This document shows, piece by piece, positions 53,334 through 62,179 of a stretch of 64,000 bases of DNA. Position 1 is the stretch's first letter. Each line of letters starts with the position of its first letter. Source of the DNA: Chloroflexota bacterium (lineage in GTDB: Bacteria; Chloroflexota; Anaerolineae; UBA4142); the NCBI GenBank assembly GCA_016215025.1, contig JACRMI010000110.1:1-64000 (forward strand). The letters are read 5' to 3'. Under the pieces are notes generated by a model, which searched no databases, was not told the origin of the DNA, and saw nothing but the letters and a program-made list of their open reading frames with translations. Both the position numbers and the translations under genes were made by a program.

Positions 53334-54200
53334 ATGGACACGACTTCGCTTCAGCCCACCCAGACGCCAGACCAATCTCGACCCAATCAGATTGTTCAAG
53401 AGACCGGCAAAATCGTCTATCGCGAATACATCCAGGGTGATGGATTCGTAACCGGTATTGCCGAATACGCCGACCCAGGTGGATCGGGGAAATTCAAACT
53501 GAGGGTCAGTGGGCAAAGAAATACCGTCGATGGATACGCACAAAATGCGCGCATCGTAAAAATGCAGCTCACGCCAATTCCACCAAAGACTAGCGATGTG
53601 TTTGGCGAACATCGTCAATCGGCACTCACCAGCAAAAAGCAATGGTGGTACGCGCAACTCGATGGGTTGAAAAAGATCGTACAAAATACCAATGACCCAG
53701 CCAAGTTAAACGATCCCGATTGGTTATGGCGTCAGGGACCCGGCGCGAAAAATGAGGCGCTTGATCGCATGATTAATTTAAAGCAACCGGGCGATTGCTT
53801 GATCGAAATTGAAGCCAGCCCATTGACCAAACCCAGTGGCTCAAATCTCATGTCGCTATACATCGATCCCATGCACATTCCATTCAGAGGATTACATGTG
53901 TACAAGCCTTTGGTCGCACAGGGTGGATCGACCAGCAAAGTCTGGGCGCAAACTCATCCCTCAGGCGGTAATCCAGACCTTTATCTCTGGCTCTATTGCT
54001 TGGAAGATGGAGGCGCAAATCCGCGCTTCAAAGATAGCAGCGGACATCCCGCCAACGTAGATGACCAGGTGAGTGCAACCGATAATGTCAACGAATGTCA
54101 TCAAGGCGGTATTTGGCGTGTTCATGTCTACGGGGCCTCGGATGCCGATTATGACATCAATATTGATTGGCGATTAGAAGTCGCGCTTCCTCCAATTTAA
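53334..54200 (+). CDS. Unknown protein with a PPC-like C-terminal beta-sandwich
   Basis: ATG 53334 (MDTTSLQPTQTPDQSRPNQI) has AGGAGG upstream and gives 288 residues; the track starts 17 codons earlier. The first part (IVYREYIQGDGFVTGIAEYA) is unmatched. The last 110 residues (PDLYLWLYCLEDGG, then GGIWRVHVYGASDADYDINI) resemble the pre-peptidase C-terminal (PPC) fold, a ligand- or polymer-binding beta-sandwich. No signal peptide or membrane helix is seen. It sits between two TIR genes, 79 bases after the first and 10 before the second, so it is probably part of the same system. Confidence 0.65.
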   Translation: MDTTSLQPTQTPDQSRPNQIVQETGKIVYREYIQGDGFVTGIAEYADPGGSGKFKLRVSGQRNTVDGYAQNARIVKMQLTPIPPKTSDVFGEHRQSALTSKKQWWYAQLDGLKKIVQNTNDPAKLNDPDWLWRQGPGAKNEALDRMINLKQPGDCLIEIEASPLTKPSGSNLMSLYIDPMHIPFRGLHVYKPLVAQGGSTSKVWAQTHPSGGNPDLYLWLYCLEDGGANPRFKDSSGHPANVDDQVSATDNVNECHQGGIWRVHVYGASDADYDINIDWRLEVALPPI

Positions 54201-54210
54201 CCAACTCAGA

Positions 54211-54645
54211 ATGAACCCAACCAATTTTCGCTTCGACGTTTTTATTAGCTATCGCCAGCGCGATTCCGACAAGACCTGGGTCCACCAAACACTCTGGCCT
54301 GCGCTCGAAAAAAATGGCTTGCAGGTGTTTATCGACATTCGCGATTTTCGATTGGGCGCGCCGCTGGTGTTGGAAATGGCGCGCGCCGTCGAGCAGAGTC
54401 GATACACGCTTGCGGTTCTCACACCCGCCTATCTTGAAAGCAACTTTACCGAGTTGGAAAATGTATTGGCAGAACATTTGGGATTGGAGAAAAGCGAACG
54501 ACGCTTGCTCGCCCTTATGCGCGAATCCTGCAAGCCGCGATTAGGAATGCGCGCCCGGCTCTGGCTAGATATGACGGATGACCGACAATTCGATTCGAAC
54601 ATCCAGCGATTGGTCACTACGATCAAACAACCTCCAGACCTTTAA
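54211..54645 (+). CDS. Stand-alone TIR-domain protein
   Basis: A 144-residue TIR protein: FRFDVFISYRQRDSDKTWVH (strand A and box 1), VFIDIRDFRLGAPLVLEMAR (box 2 region), YTLAVLTPAYLESNFTELEN. The Glu residues after LTPAYLESNF occupy the place of the catalytic Glu of NAD-cleaving TIR enzymes, so this copy may be the active NADase while the TIR of the STAND protein is not. That is inference. It closes the three-gene operon and is followed by a hairpin. Confidence 0.85.
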   Translation: MNPTNFRFDVFISYRQRDSDKTWVHQTLWPALEKNGLQVFIDIRDFRLGAPLVLEMARAVEQSRYTLAVLTPAYLESNFTELENVLAEHLGLEKSERRLLALMRESCKPRLGMRARLWLDMTDDRQFDSNIQRLVTTIKQPPDL

Positions 54646-54653
54646 AAAGCAAA

Positions 54654-54676
54654 ACGCCGCAGGCAATCTGCGGCGT
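54654..54676. terminator. Hairpin between the TIR gene and glcDE
   Basis: ACGCCGCAG-GCAAT-CTGCGGCGT is a perfect 9-bp stem between convergent genes, with AT-rich flanks (AAAGCAAA and CTCTATTTT). Confidence 0.75.
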
Positions 54677-54690
54677 CTCTATTTTGAAAA

Positions 54691-57237
54691 TCAAACCAAG
54701 GTATTCGTTGGATCCCATTTCGATTTCAGACTCTCTTGCAAGTCTATTGTATCAGGGCGATATCCCACCTGATTGATTTTGCCGTGCCACGCGTTTGCCA
54801 TTTGCATTACGGCGGCATAACCACCCGCTGCAAGTGCAGGTATCCGCAAGCCGTCCAGCCAAATCTTTGCAAGTTCAACTTCTTTGGGCGACGAGACCGC
54901 GTACGTTAATCCACTTGGCACATCGATCAGATACGAACTGGACGCAAGCACATCCGACTGCGCCACCGCAAACTTGCCCACATCTTTTGGCGCAACTCCA
55001 ACGCGCACGACCATCGAATCAGTCGTGGTGTCACTAAGAAGTTTCAGCCAGAGATCGGTACCGGTCGGCAGTTCGACGTCGATTGCCTTGTTCCTCTGCG
55101 TTTGATCGAGCAGCTCGCGCACTTGATTCATTTCGCTTTCCACATCGATTGGAAAACCTTCAGCCGTGTAAGCGAGAACGTACGAACTGGAAACGCCCGG
55201 CACAGCAATCCCTTTGCCCAACACAATCGCCGATGCGGTCAAAGCAACTTGAAGCAATTGACTGCTCAACGCTAATCCGCTCTTCAAATCGTCAATTGGT
55301 ACGAGCAGTGTTTTCTTTGCGCGCGCCACTTTGACCAGCTTGAATGTCACCTCAGTCAACAATCCAAGCGTGCCATGTGAACCGACAAACACTTTGGGTA
55401 AATCGTATCCTGCGACATTTTTCACCACGACGCGACCTGCCCGCACCACTCTTCCGTCGGTCAACGCGACACGCGTACTCAACATTACATCGCGCACCGA
55501 GCCATAACGCATTCGCTGCGGCGAGTTCAAATTCGTCGCAACGATGCCGCCAACAGTGCTTTCACGCCACGGCGAAACAAGCGGCACTTGCCAACCATCT
55601 TTCGCCAACAACGCTTGCAACTCTTCGAGCGTGATGCCCGCGCCGACAGTCACATATAAATCGTCGGGGGCATACTTGATAATTTTGTTCAATGACCTAG
55701 TGGATAACGTTACCGCGTAATTTCGCTTTGCATTAATCGAAACCTTCTGCTTGGCATTGGACAGTGCGACAAGTCCACACGCGGCTTCGTCAGCCGTCTG
55801 CGGCGCAAAGATATCGGTCGGAACATTCGCAAGCGGCGTGACACGCTGCACCTCTGGCAGCTTGCTCGGAAAAATTTTCCCGGGGTTGAGTAAATTCTTT
55901 GGATCGAAAACTTGCTTGACATCGCACATCGCCGAGAGTTCTGCGCCATCACACATGTACGCCAGCCATTCGCGCTTTTCGATTCCGACCCCATGCTCGC
56001 CCGTGATCGATCCATCCCGTGCGACCGCCGCCTTCATGATTTGTTCGCACGCCTTCCATCCTCGCTCTACCTGGCTCTTGTCCGATGGGAAGAACGGAAT
56101 ATTTGGATGAAGATTGCCATCGCCCGCGTGCAGAATGTAGCCGACCTTTAGTTCCAAGCCCAGACAAATTTCGTTGATCGCACTCAGCATATCGGCGATC
56201 CGACTGCGCGGCACAGTACAATCGATCGTGAATTTTTCAGGCGCGATACGAGCGAATGCGCCCGCCGAACTTTTTCGACCATACCAAATTTGATCGCGCT
56301 CTTCCGCCGTTTTCGCGACACGCATTTCACGCGCGCCGTTGTGCTCTAGCACGGCGATCACTTCATCCATCTGCGCGTCCAAGCCAGCGTGATAACCATC
56401 CACCTCGACGATAAGCATCGCCCCAGTATGAACCGGCAACCCGATGTGCAAATAATCTTCGACGATTCGCATGATGCTCTTGTCGATCATTTCCATCGTA
56501 GCAGGAACCAGTCCCGTCGCAATCACCGCCGACACGGCGCGCCCTGCCGTTTCCACATCATCAAACGCTGCCATCATCGTTTTGACGCCGGGCGGATTGC
56601 GGACGATGCGCGCATCCATTTCGATGATAACACCCAGCGTACCTTCGCTGCCCGTCATCAATGCGGTCAGGTCGTACTCGGGATAATCAAATGCGCGACC
56701 ACCCAATCGCACGATGCGTCCATCCACCAACACCACTTGCAAACCTGTGACGTAATTCGATGTAACGCCGTACTTGAAGCAATGGGGTCCACCGGCATTC
56801 TCCGCAACGTTTCCACCTATGGTGGCCGAGCGACCGCTCGCAGGATCGGGCGGAAAATACAATCCCTGGGTCTTCATCAAGTTATCGAGCGCCTGATTGA
56901 CGACGCCAACCTGCGCGACGACGCTGCGTCCAACCGTATCGAATTCCAACACGCGATTGAAATTTGAAAACTCGATGATGATGCCGCCATGCTCGGCGAC
57001 TGCGCCACCGGACAAGCCTGTACCTGCACCGCGCGCGACAATCGGCACTTGATGTTCCGCCGCCCAACGCATGATTCGGCTAACTTGTTCCGCCGATTCA
57101 GGAAAAACAATTAGATCGGGCGTGCCGCGATCAGCCGTCGCATCGGTTTCATAGACGACCATTTCAGCGGCATCCGTAATGATTCGGCGTTTATCGACAA
57201 TTTGAGTTAGCGATTGCAAAGCATTTTGATCCAGCAT
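54691..57237 (-). CDS. Fused glycolate oxidase subunits GlcD-GlcE
   Basis: From ATG 57237 (GGAG upstream) the protein has 848 residues and joins two FAD-linked oxidase subunits. The N-terminal 470 residues are GlcD: FAD-binding PIVARGAGTGLSGGAVAEHG, GGNVAENAGGPHCFKYG, and the C-terminal LHAGDGNLHPNIPF and GEHGVGIEKREWL. Residues about 490-848 are GlcE: WRESTVGGIVATNLNSPQRM and VKNVAGYDLPKVFVGSHGTL. With GlcF, encoded just upstream, this forms the membrane-associated enzyme that oxidises glycolate or a related 2-hydroxy acid to the 2-oxo acid. Separate genes are the rule in proteobacteria; the fusion fixes the stoichiometry. Confidence 0.9.
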   Translation of the reverse strand: MLDQNALQSLTQIVDKRRIITDAAEMVVYETDATADRGTPDLIVFPESAEQVSRIMRWAAEHQVPIVARGAGTGLSGGAVAEHGGIIIEFSNFNRVLEFDTVGRSVVAQVGVVNQALDNLMKTQGLYFPPDPASGRSATIGGNVAENAGGPHCFKYGVTSNYVTGLQVVLVDGRIVRLGGRAFDYPEYDLTALMTGSEGTLGVIIEMDARIVRNPPGVKTMMAAFDDVETAGRAVSAVIATGLVPATMEMIDKSIMRIVEDYLHIGLPVHTGAMLIVEVDGYHAGLDAQMDEVIAVLEHNGAREMRVAKTAEERDQIWYGRKSSAGAFARIAPEKFTIDCTVPRSRIADMLSAINEICLGLELKVGYILHAGDGNLHPNIPFFPSDKSQVERGWKACEQIMKAAVARDGSITGEHGVGIEKREWLAYMCDGAELSAMCDVKQVFDPKNLLNPGKIFPSKLPEVQRVTPLANVPTDIFAPQTADEAACGLVALSNAKQKVSINAKRNYAVTLSTRSLNKIIKYAPDDLYVTVGAGITLEELQALLAKDGWQVPLVSPWRESTVGGIVATNLNSPQRMRYGSVRDVMLSTRVALTDGRVVRAGRVVVKNVAGYDLPKVFVGSHGTLGLLTEVTFKLVKVARAKKTLLVPIDDLKSGLALSSQLLQVALTASAIVLGKGIAVPGVSSSYVLAYTAEGFPIDVESEMNQVRELLDQTQRNKAIDVELPTGTDLWLKLLSDTTTDSMVVRVGVAPKDVGKFAVAQSDVLASSSYLIDVPSGLTYAVSSPKEVELAKIWLDGLRIPALAAGGYAAVMQMANAWHGKINQVGYRPDTIDLQESLKSKWDPTNTLV

Positions 57238-57268
57238 GAGTACTCCAAAATATTTTACGCAACACTCG

Positions 57269-58714
57269 TCACGCGTCACGCCTTTCCGCCTGATACGATT
57301 CTTCCAACAACTCCACCAGATGCACAACCCGCGCATTCAGCTTGGCTTTGCGCACGCCGTAGATCAATTGCAGATGACAGCCTGTGTTCGTAACAACAAT
57401 GGTATCGGCACGCGTCGCAGCAATGTCTTGCATTCGCGTGTCGAGAACTTGATTCGCCGTATCGACCTCGACAATGTTGTACACGCCTGCGCTGCCGCAA
57501 CATCGATCCGGCGATTGCATTTCGATGTACTCGAGGCCGGGGATCGCCTTGATCAAATCGCGCGGCTGCTTGACGATCTTCTGCGCGTTACGAAGGTGGC
57601 ACGAATCGGAATATGTCACCCGTGAGCGAATTTCACCTTTCGGAGGCACGCACAAATTCTTCGCCAGAAATTCGCTCACATCTTGAACCTTCTCAACAAA
57701 CCGCTGTGCTTTTTCCGCGTATGTCGGATCATCGGCGAGCAAGTGCGCGTACTCTTTGAGCATCGCGCCGCAGCCGCCTGCGTTGTTGATGATCGCAACA
57801 TAATCCTCACCCCTGCCCCCCCGCCCCGCTTCGCTGCGAGGGCTATAGTCTCTCTGTGAGGAAGAGGGAACATCACCCTCACCCCAACCCTCTCCTTGGA
57901 AGGGAGAGGGAGCGAGGAACGCATCGATATTTTTGCGCGCGAGATCGCGTGCGAGGTCTAATTCGCCAGTGTGAACTTGGGCTGCGCCGCAGCACGTTTG
58001 CGCTTGCGGAAAATGTACTTCGAATCCGTTGCGCTGTAACACATGAATCGTCGCCTTGTTCACATCGCCGAGAAACGCATCTTGCAGGCAACCGTAAAAG
58101 AACAAGACCGTACCGCGCTTTTCACCAATCGCTGGCGCAGCAATCGCATAATCGATATGACGGGCGGGCAATGGCGGCAAAATTGCTTCCATCGCTTTGA
58201 GATTTTTCGGCAAGAGGTTGATCGCGCGCACAAGTTTTTGCAAGCCGACCATTTGATACAATCGGAAAAGTTTTGCGGCGAGGCGCAAGCGACTGAGATG
58301 CGGCATGAATTGGCGCAAGCCTAGCCAACGAACGCCACGCTCGATCAGTCCTGGCTTGTGCGCCTGCGCAAGTTCGAGATGCACCGTATCGATTAGCTTG
58401 CCGTACTGCACGCCGGATGGACACGCCGACTGACATGAGAGACACGATAAACAAAGATCAAGATGCTTGCGGAATGCGCCATCCATTGGAATGCGCCTAT
58501 CGGAAACAGCCCGCATGAGTTGAATGCGTCCGCGCGGTGAATCGGCTTCTGTGCCCATGACCACATACGTCGGGCAATTTTGCAGACAGAGTCCGCAGTG
58601 AATACATCGATCGAGCAAGCCGCGAAACTGCGGCGTCGTCATCGACTCTGGAGGATTATGGTGTTGCTCTTTCGTTTCCAAAAAATTATCTCCATGCATA
58701 ACATATAATTTCAT
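57269..58714 (-). CDS. glcF: Glycolate oxidase iron-sulfur subunit GlcF
   Basis: The electron-transfer subunit, about 481 residues if started at ATG 58714 (MKLYVMHGDNFLE); the start is uncertain, and the track's 58897 lies upstream of a terminator. Two 4Fe-4S clusters are bound by CIHCGLCLQNCPTY and CLSCLSCQSACPSG. Two CCG domains follow (LFFYGCLQDAF with TCCGAAQVHTGE, and SDSCHLRNAQ with DRCCGSAGVYN). Residues about 266-303 (PSPFQGEGWGEG and so on) interrupt the conserved first CCG region and come from a repeat inserted in frame. It precedes glcDE by 31 bases. Confidence 0.9.
   Translation of the reverse strand: MKLYVMHGDNFLETKEQHHNPPESMTTPQFRGLLDRCIHCGLCLQNCPTYVVMGTEADSPRGRIQLMRAVSDRRIPMDGAFRKHLDLCLSCLSCQSACPSGVQYGKLIDTVHLELAQAHKPGLIERGVRWLGLRQFMPHLSRLRLAAKLFRLYQMVGLQKLVRAINLLPKNLKAMEAILPPLPARHIDYAIAAPAIGEKRGTVLFFYGCLQDAFLGDVNKATIHVLQRNGFEVHFPQAQTCCGAAQVHTGELDLARDLARKNIDAFLAPSPFQGEGWGEGDVPSSSQRDYSPRSEAGRGGRGEDYVAIINNAGGCGAMLKEYAHLLADDPTYAEKAQRFVEKVQDVSEFLAKNLCVPPKGEIRSRVTYSDSCHLRNAQKIVKQPRDLIKAIPGLEYIEMQSPDRCCGSAGVYNIVEVDTANQVLDTRMQDIAATRADTIVVTNTGCHLQLIYGVRKAKLNARVVHLVELLEESYQAERRDA
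57805..57917. repeat. Repeat insertion in frame in glcF
   Basis: CCTCACCCCAACCCTCTCCT pairs with the adjacent GGAAGGGAGAGGGAG, next to a second CCTCACCCCTGCCCCCCCGC / GTGAGGAAGAGGG block. These CCCTCACCC-type palindromes are normally intergenic; here they add about 38 codons without a stop. Confidence 0.75.
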
Positions 58715-58745
58715 TGTATGCACAATCGATGGAGTTGGCAAACGC

Positions 58746-58783
58746 ATTAAAAAATCGCCGACCGGTCTCCCAGTCGGCGATTT
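58746..58783 (-). terminator. Terminator of the DUF1800-DUF1501 operon
   Basis: AAATCGCCGAC and GTCGGCGATTT flank a short loop; on the minus strand the stem ends in TTTTTT. It lies just upstream of the glcF start region. Confidence 0.8.
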
Positions 58784-58810
58784 CACCTTATCCCACAAGC
58801 TCAAAGAATT

Positions 58811-58880
58811 ACTGTCATTTCGAGCGAAGCGACGCGAAGCGTCTCTGTTCATGCAAATGAGATTTCTCGTCGCGACCTTT
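58811..58880. repeat. Palindromic intergenic repeat
   Basis: CTGTCATTTCGAGCGAAGCG with a looser partner (GAGATTTCTCGTCGCGACCT): another member of the GTCATTTCGAGCGAAG class. Confidence 0.6.
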
Positions 58881-59009
58881 CGACTCGCTTTGCTCACTCA
58901 GGCCGCTCCTCGATTGACAAGCCAAGTAATATCAATTGCAAAACTCAAACGGAATCTTAACGCCAAACGGCAATTCGATCACGGATGGTTGCGACATCCG
59001 TTTTGTCGT

Positions 59010-60257
59010 TTAGGTATTTTTCGTAATGTTCCGAAACTTGAACGGACCGTAGCCGGGAAATACCGATTCAAGATCAGAATTCTGCAAACGCTTAGTGACA
59101 ATTTCGCCCAAGATGTCGCGAAAGTCCGACGTGAGCGTGAGATCACCAGGACCATACAACGCATCCTTGCTGAGACCCGGCCAATCGCCGTAAACTTTGC
59201 CGCCGGCAATTCCGCCGCCCACCACAAACATCACATTGCCGTGTCCGTGATCGGTGCCGTGACTCCCATTCTCTTGTACGCGCCGACCAAATTCGGACAT
59301 GGTTACAATGGTAATGTGGTTCATTTGGTCTTCTAGGTCGGCATAGAACGCCGCCAAACTTTTGGCCAATTCGTCGAGTAAGCGCGTGAGCTGATTGGCT
59401 TGCTGAACATGAGTATCCCAACCACCCATGTCCACCGCCGCCACTTCAACGCCCATGCCCGATCTGATCAACTGCGCGACGTTGGATAGTGCTTTGCCAA
59501 AAGGCGTGTCCGGATATTTTGCGCTGTTCGCCGGAGTGTATTTACTCGCCGTCAACTTTTGCAAATCGTTCATCACTTGAAACGTTTGCCGACCTTGCCC
59601 ATCGATAAATCCGTCGCCGTCGTACAACGATGCCAGCGCATTCGTAAATGGCTCTAGTTTTTTCTGATCTCCCTGCAAATGAAAATCGGCGATGCTCTGC
59701 AAAGTTGTCGCTTGCACCGGACCACGCAGCGATTGTTGCAACAGCGACCCCATCCCAACGGCGCGAAACGGCGATTGGCTGTTCGTCGCCATCTTTTGCA
59801 AATGCCGACCAATCCACCCGCTGGTAAGAGATTTTTGGCCAGGCGTACCGCGCTCCATGAAATCCATCGCATCGAAGTGCGAATGCGTGGGATCAGGCGA
59901 TCCAACGGCATGAATGATTGCGAGTGTGCCTGCATCATAAAAATCCTTGAATGGTTTCAAACTGGGATGCAGACCAAAGAAACCATCCAGATCGATTGCG
60001 GCATCCGCCTTGCCTGATTTTGGTTGTGCGATAGCAACTGTAGTACGCGCAGCGTAATAATTTTTGTCGCCATGCGGCACGACCATGCTCAAGCCGTCCG
60101 CTGCGCCGCGCATGAAAATGCAGACAAGAATGTCACCTTGGGTTGGTGAATCCTGGGGAGCGAACGCAAAACGTGGCATCCATAATGGCGTCATCGCGCC
60201 TAGCGCAAGCAAGCCAGTACATTTCAACAATTCCCGTCGAGTATGTGTGTCGTTCAC
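59010..60257 (-). CDS. DUF1501 family Tat-exported protein
   Basis: The 415-residue protein starts with a twin-arginine signal (TRRELLKCTGLLALGAMTPL) and has a sulfatase/alkaline-phosphatase-like fold: VCIFMRGAADGLSMVVPHGD near the start, VDMGGWDTHVQQANQLTRLL and VTMSEFGRRVQENGSHGTDH, with the likely metal ligands. The substrate is unknown. DUF1501 proteins nearly always occur with a DUF1800 protein, as here, and the pair is thought to act outside the membrane. Confidence 0.9.
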   Translation of the reverse strand: MNDTHTRRELLKCTGLLALGAMTPLWMPRFAFAPQDSPTQGDILVCIFMRGAADGLSMVVPHGDKNYYAARTTVAIAQPKSGKADAAIDLDGFFGLHPSLKPFKDFYDAGTLAIIHAVGSPDPTHSHFDAMDFMERGTPGQKSLTSGWIGRHLQKMATNSQSPFRAVGMGSLLQQSLRGPVQATTLQSIADFHLQGDQKKLEPFTNALASLYDGDGFIDGQGRQTFQVMNDLQKLTASKYTPANSAKYPDTPFGKALSNVAQLIRSGMGVEVAAVDMGGWDTHVQQANQLTRLLDELAKSLAAFYADLEDQMNHITIVTMSEFGRRVQENGSHGTDHGHGNVMFVVGGGIAGGKVYGDWPGLSKDALYGPGDLTLTSDFRDILGEIVTKRLQNSDLESVFPGYGPFKFRNITKNT

Positions 60258-60332
60258 TTATCCCTCCAAGTTCATCGACCGCCGACAGCAGACTGCATTC
60301 TATTGCGGCGGTCAGTGGTCGGTTGTCGTCCG

Positions 60333-61943
60333 TCATCTATACTGAAAATGCGGCGAGGCGAGAATCAGCGCCACGAGCGCCGAGAGCCGCGTCGCATCAA
60401 TGGGTACATTGGCGCTCGCGCCCAACGCGTCGATTAGTTTTTGTCGATCCTTTGCCGGAATCGAACGGTGCAACAAAGAGTTAGTCCAGAAATCCACCGC
60501 GTCAGAAATTGTGCGCACGTTCGATTTTTTCATCGCCGCTTGCAAATCGATCTTGCCGCGCGGGACTTTGTTCGCGCCGAGAATCAGCGCGTAATTCCAG
60601 CGCGCGAGTAATGTGCTCGGATTGATCCACGCCACGCCATCGTCGGGATAGCCATCAGGCGTGAGGTGCATGAACAACCCCTGCCCCATCGCGCGTATCG
60701 CCAACGCAATCGCGTGCGTATCGTCGAGTTGAGCATCGACGGCACGCAAAGCCGAAACGACCAATTCAAAGGGTTTCTTGATTTTTTGCGCGAACGAATT
60801 CTCGAAATCATCCGAATGCAAAATCGTGGCGAGCACCGCGCGAATGTCGCCGTCGGTTTTGGAAAAAGTTTGCGTCGCACGATCAACGAGTGCCGCAGGC
60901 GGATTGTCCGAGACGAACCAGCGCACCAATTTGGTCGAGATAAATTTCGCCGTCGATGGATGATGTGCGAGCACGTCGATGATTTTGCGCGCGTCGTCGA
61001 TGCCGCCGCCCTTCGCCAGATCGATTCCCAGGATACGTTTTGCGCCATCGTCGTGTTTCTTTGCATCGAATTGAAAAAAGCCGGCGCCCGCATAATCCAT
61101 CAAAACATCGGCGACCCGCTTGGGCGTCGTAACTCCCCAGCCCGTGAACGCGCGCGCCAACTCAGCGACATCCTTTTGTGTGTATCCGCCGTTGACCCCG
61201 AGCGAATGCAGTTCCATGATTTCGCGCGCATAGTTTTCGTTGGGGACACCTTTGACATTCAGTACATTGTCGAGATAAACCAGCATCGCGGGACTCGATG
61301 CGCTCGCCAGCAACAAATCGCCGAACTTGCCAAACGCATGTTTGCGAATGACCTCGCGGTCATCCACGGTCTTCAGCCATTTGTCGGCATTCTTGCCAAT
61401 GAAAATACTAAAGTGATTCGACCAAAACGCAACCAATATTTCTTGCAACTGACATTGGCTGAACAACGCGCGCATCACCGTCGCTTCCTGCAATTCAAGG
61501 ATCACTTGTTGTGGACGATTGGATTGGGACGACGGGATATCTTTTCCATTCGCGTCTTGCGTGGGTTGAGGATAATTCTTAAACAAATCCGCCGCGCTAA
61601 TCGCAAGCGTGGGATATATTTGTGCAATCTTCTGCTCAAGCGCAGAGTCATCGATTTTTTCGGGATAGAGTTGCTCGTCGATGTACGCGTCGACGCCCAT
61701 CGCTTGCACACGTTCAAAATCGCCAGGGCGCGGACCAAACGAGATGCGATTGAGTGTTGTGATAATCGGATTGCCTTGCCCAATGTCCGCTGACGGCGTC
61801 CATTGCCAGGGATACGAACTCGTCGCGAGCGACATCATGTCCATAGGTGGCGTTTCGTCTAGCTCTGTTGTCCAGCTTGGCAAGCCAACCACCGCTGCTG
61901 CAAAAGCCATATCTTTCAGAAAGTCACGCCGGGTAAGTTGCAT
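60333..61943 (-). CDS. DUF1800 family Tat-exported protein
   Basis: A 536-residue protein with a twin-arginine signal (LTRRDFLKDMAFAAAVVGLP). Family features are LNRISFGPRPGDFERVQAMG, LVAFWSNHFSIFIGKN, NYAREIMELHSLGVNGGYTQ and ELARAFTGWGVT. The fold is largely helical and the biochemical role unknown. It precedes the DUF1501 gene by about 75 bases, and both probably cross the membrane through Tat as folded proteins. Confidence 0.9.
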   Translation of the reverse strand: MQLTRRDFLKDMAFAAAVVGLPSWTTELDETPPMDMMSLATSSYPWQWTPSADIGQGNPIITTLNRISFGPRPGDFERVQAMGVDAYIDEQLYPEKIDDSALEQKIAQIYPTLAISAADLFKNYPQPTQDANGKDIPSSQSNRPQQVILELQEATVMRALFSQCQLQEILVAFWSNHFSIFIGKNADKWLKTVDDREVIRKHAFGKFGDLLLASASSPAMLVYLDNVLNVKGVPNENYAREIMELHSLGVNGGYTQKDVAELARAFTGWGVTTPKRVADVLMDYAGAGFFQFDAKKHDDGAKRILGIDLAKGGGIDDARKIIDVLAHHPSTAKFISTKLVRWFVSDNPPAALVDRATQTFSKTDGDIRAVLATILHSDDFENSFAQKIKKPFELVVSALRAVDAQLDDTHAIALAIRAMGQGLFMHLTPDGYPDDGVAWINPSTLLARWNYALILGANKVPRGKIDLQAAMKKSNVRTISDAVDFWTNSLLHRSIPAKDRQKLIDALGASANVPIDATRLSALVALILASPHFQYR

Positions 61944-61966
61944 AGCATTACCTCCGTTTGTGCTAT

Positions 61967-62042
61967 AGTGTCACTCTGAGCGGAGCGAAGAGTCTCGCAA
62001 CTCTGAATAACGAGATGCCTCGCTTCGCTCAGCATGACATTG
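61967..62042. repeat. Palindromic intergenic repeat upstream of DUF1800
   Basis: GTGTCACTCTGAGCGGAGCG pairs with CGCTTCGCTCAGCATGACAT: a well-preserved member of the dispersed class. Confidence 0.75.
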
Positions 62043-62094
62043 AGAGAATAGAATTAGCCAGTAACGGTAGAATTGCGCGGATGTAAAATGGTTG

Positions 62095-62175
62095 TAAAAA
62101 AAGTGGTCAGTGGACAGTGAACAGTGGACAGAAAAACATCCACGTCACCAACCACCGACCACTGCTCATTGACCG
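62095..62175. repeat. CAGTGGACAGTGAACAGT repeat with inverted partner
   Basis: Words GTGGTCAGTGGACAGTGAAC and ACCAACCACCGACCACTG form an imperfect hairpin just downstream of the phosphate-binding gene. It belongs to the same class as the riboswitch P3 insert. Confidence 0.55.
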
Positions 62176-62179
62176 ATGC

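Noticed and set aside
60666-61793. 375-residue plus-strand ORF
   Set aside because: Antisense to the DUF1800 gene, which has a Tat signal and family motifs; the plus frame is Arg-rich shadow sequence.
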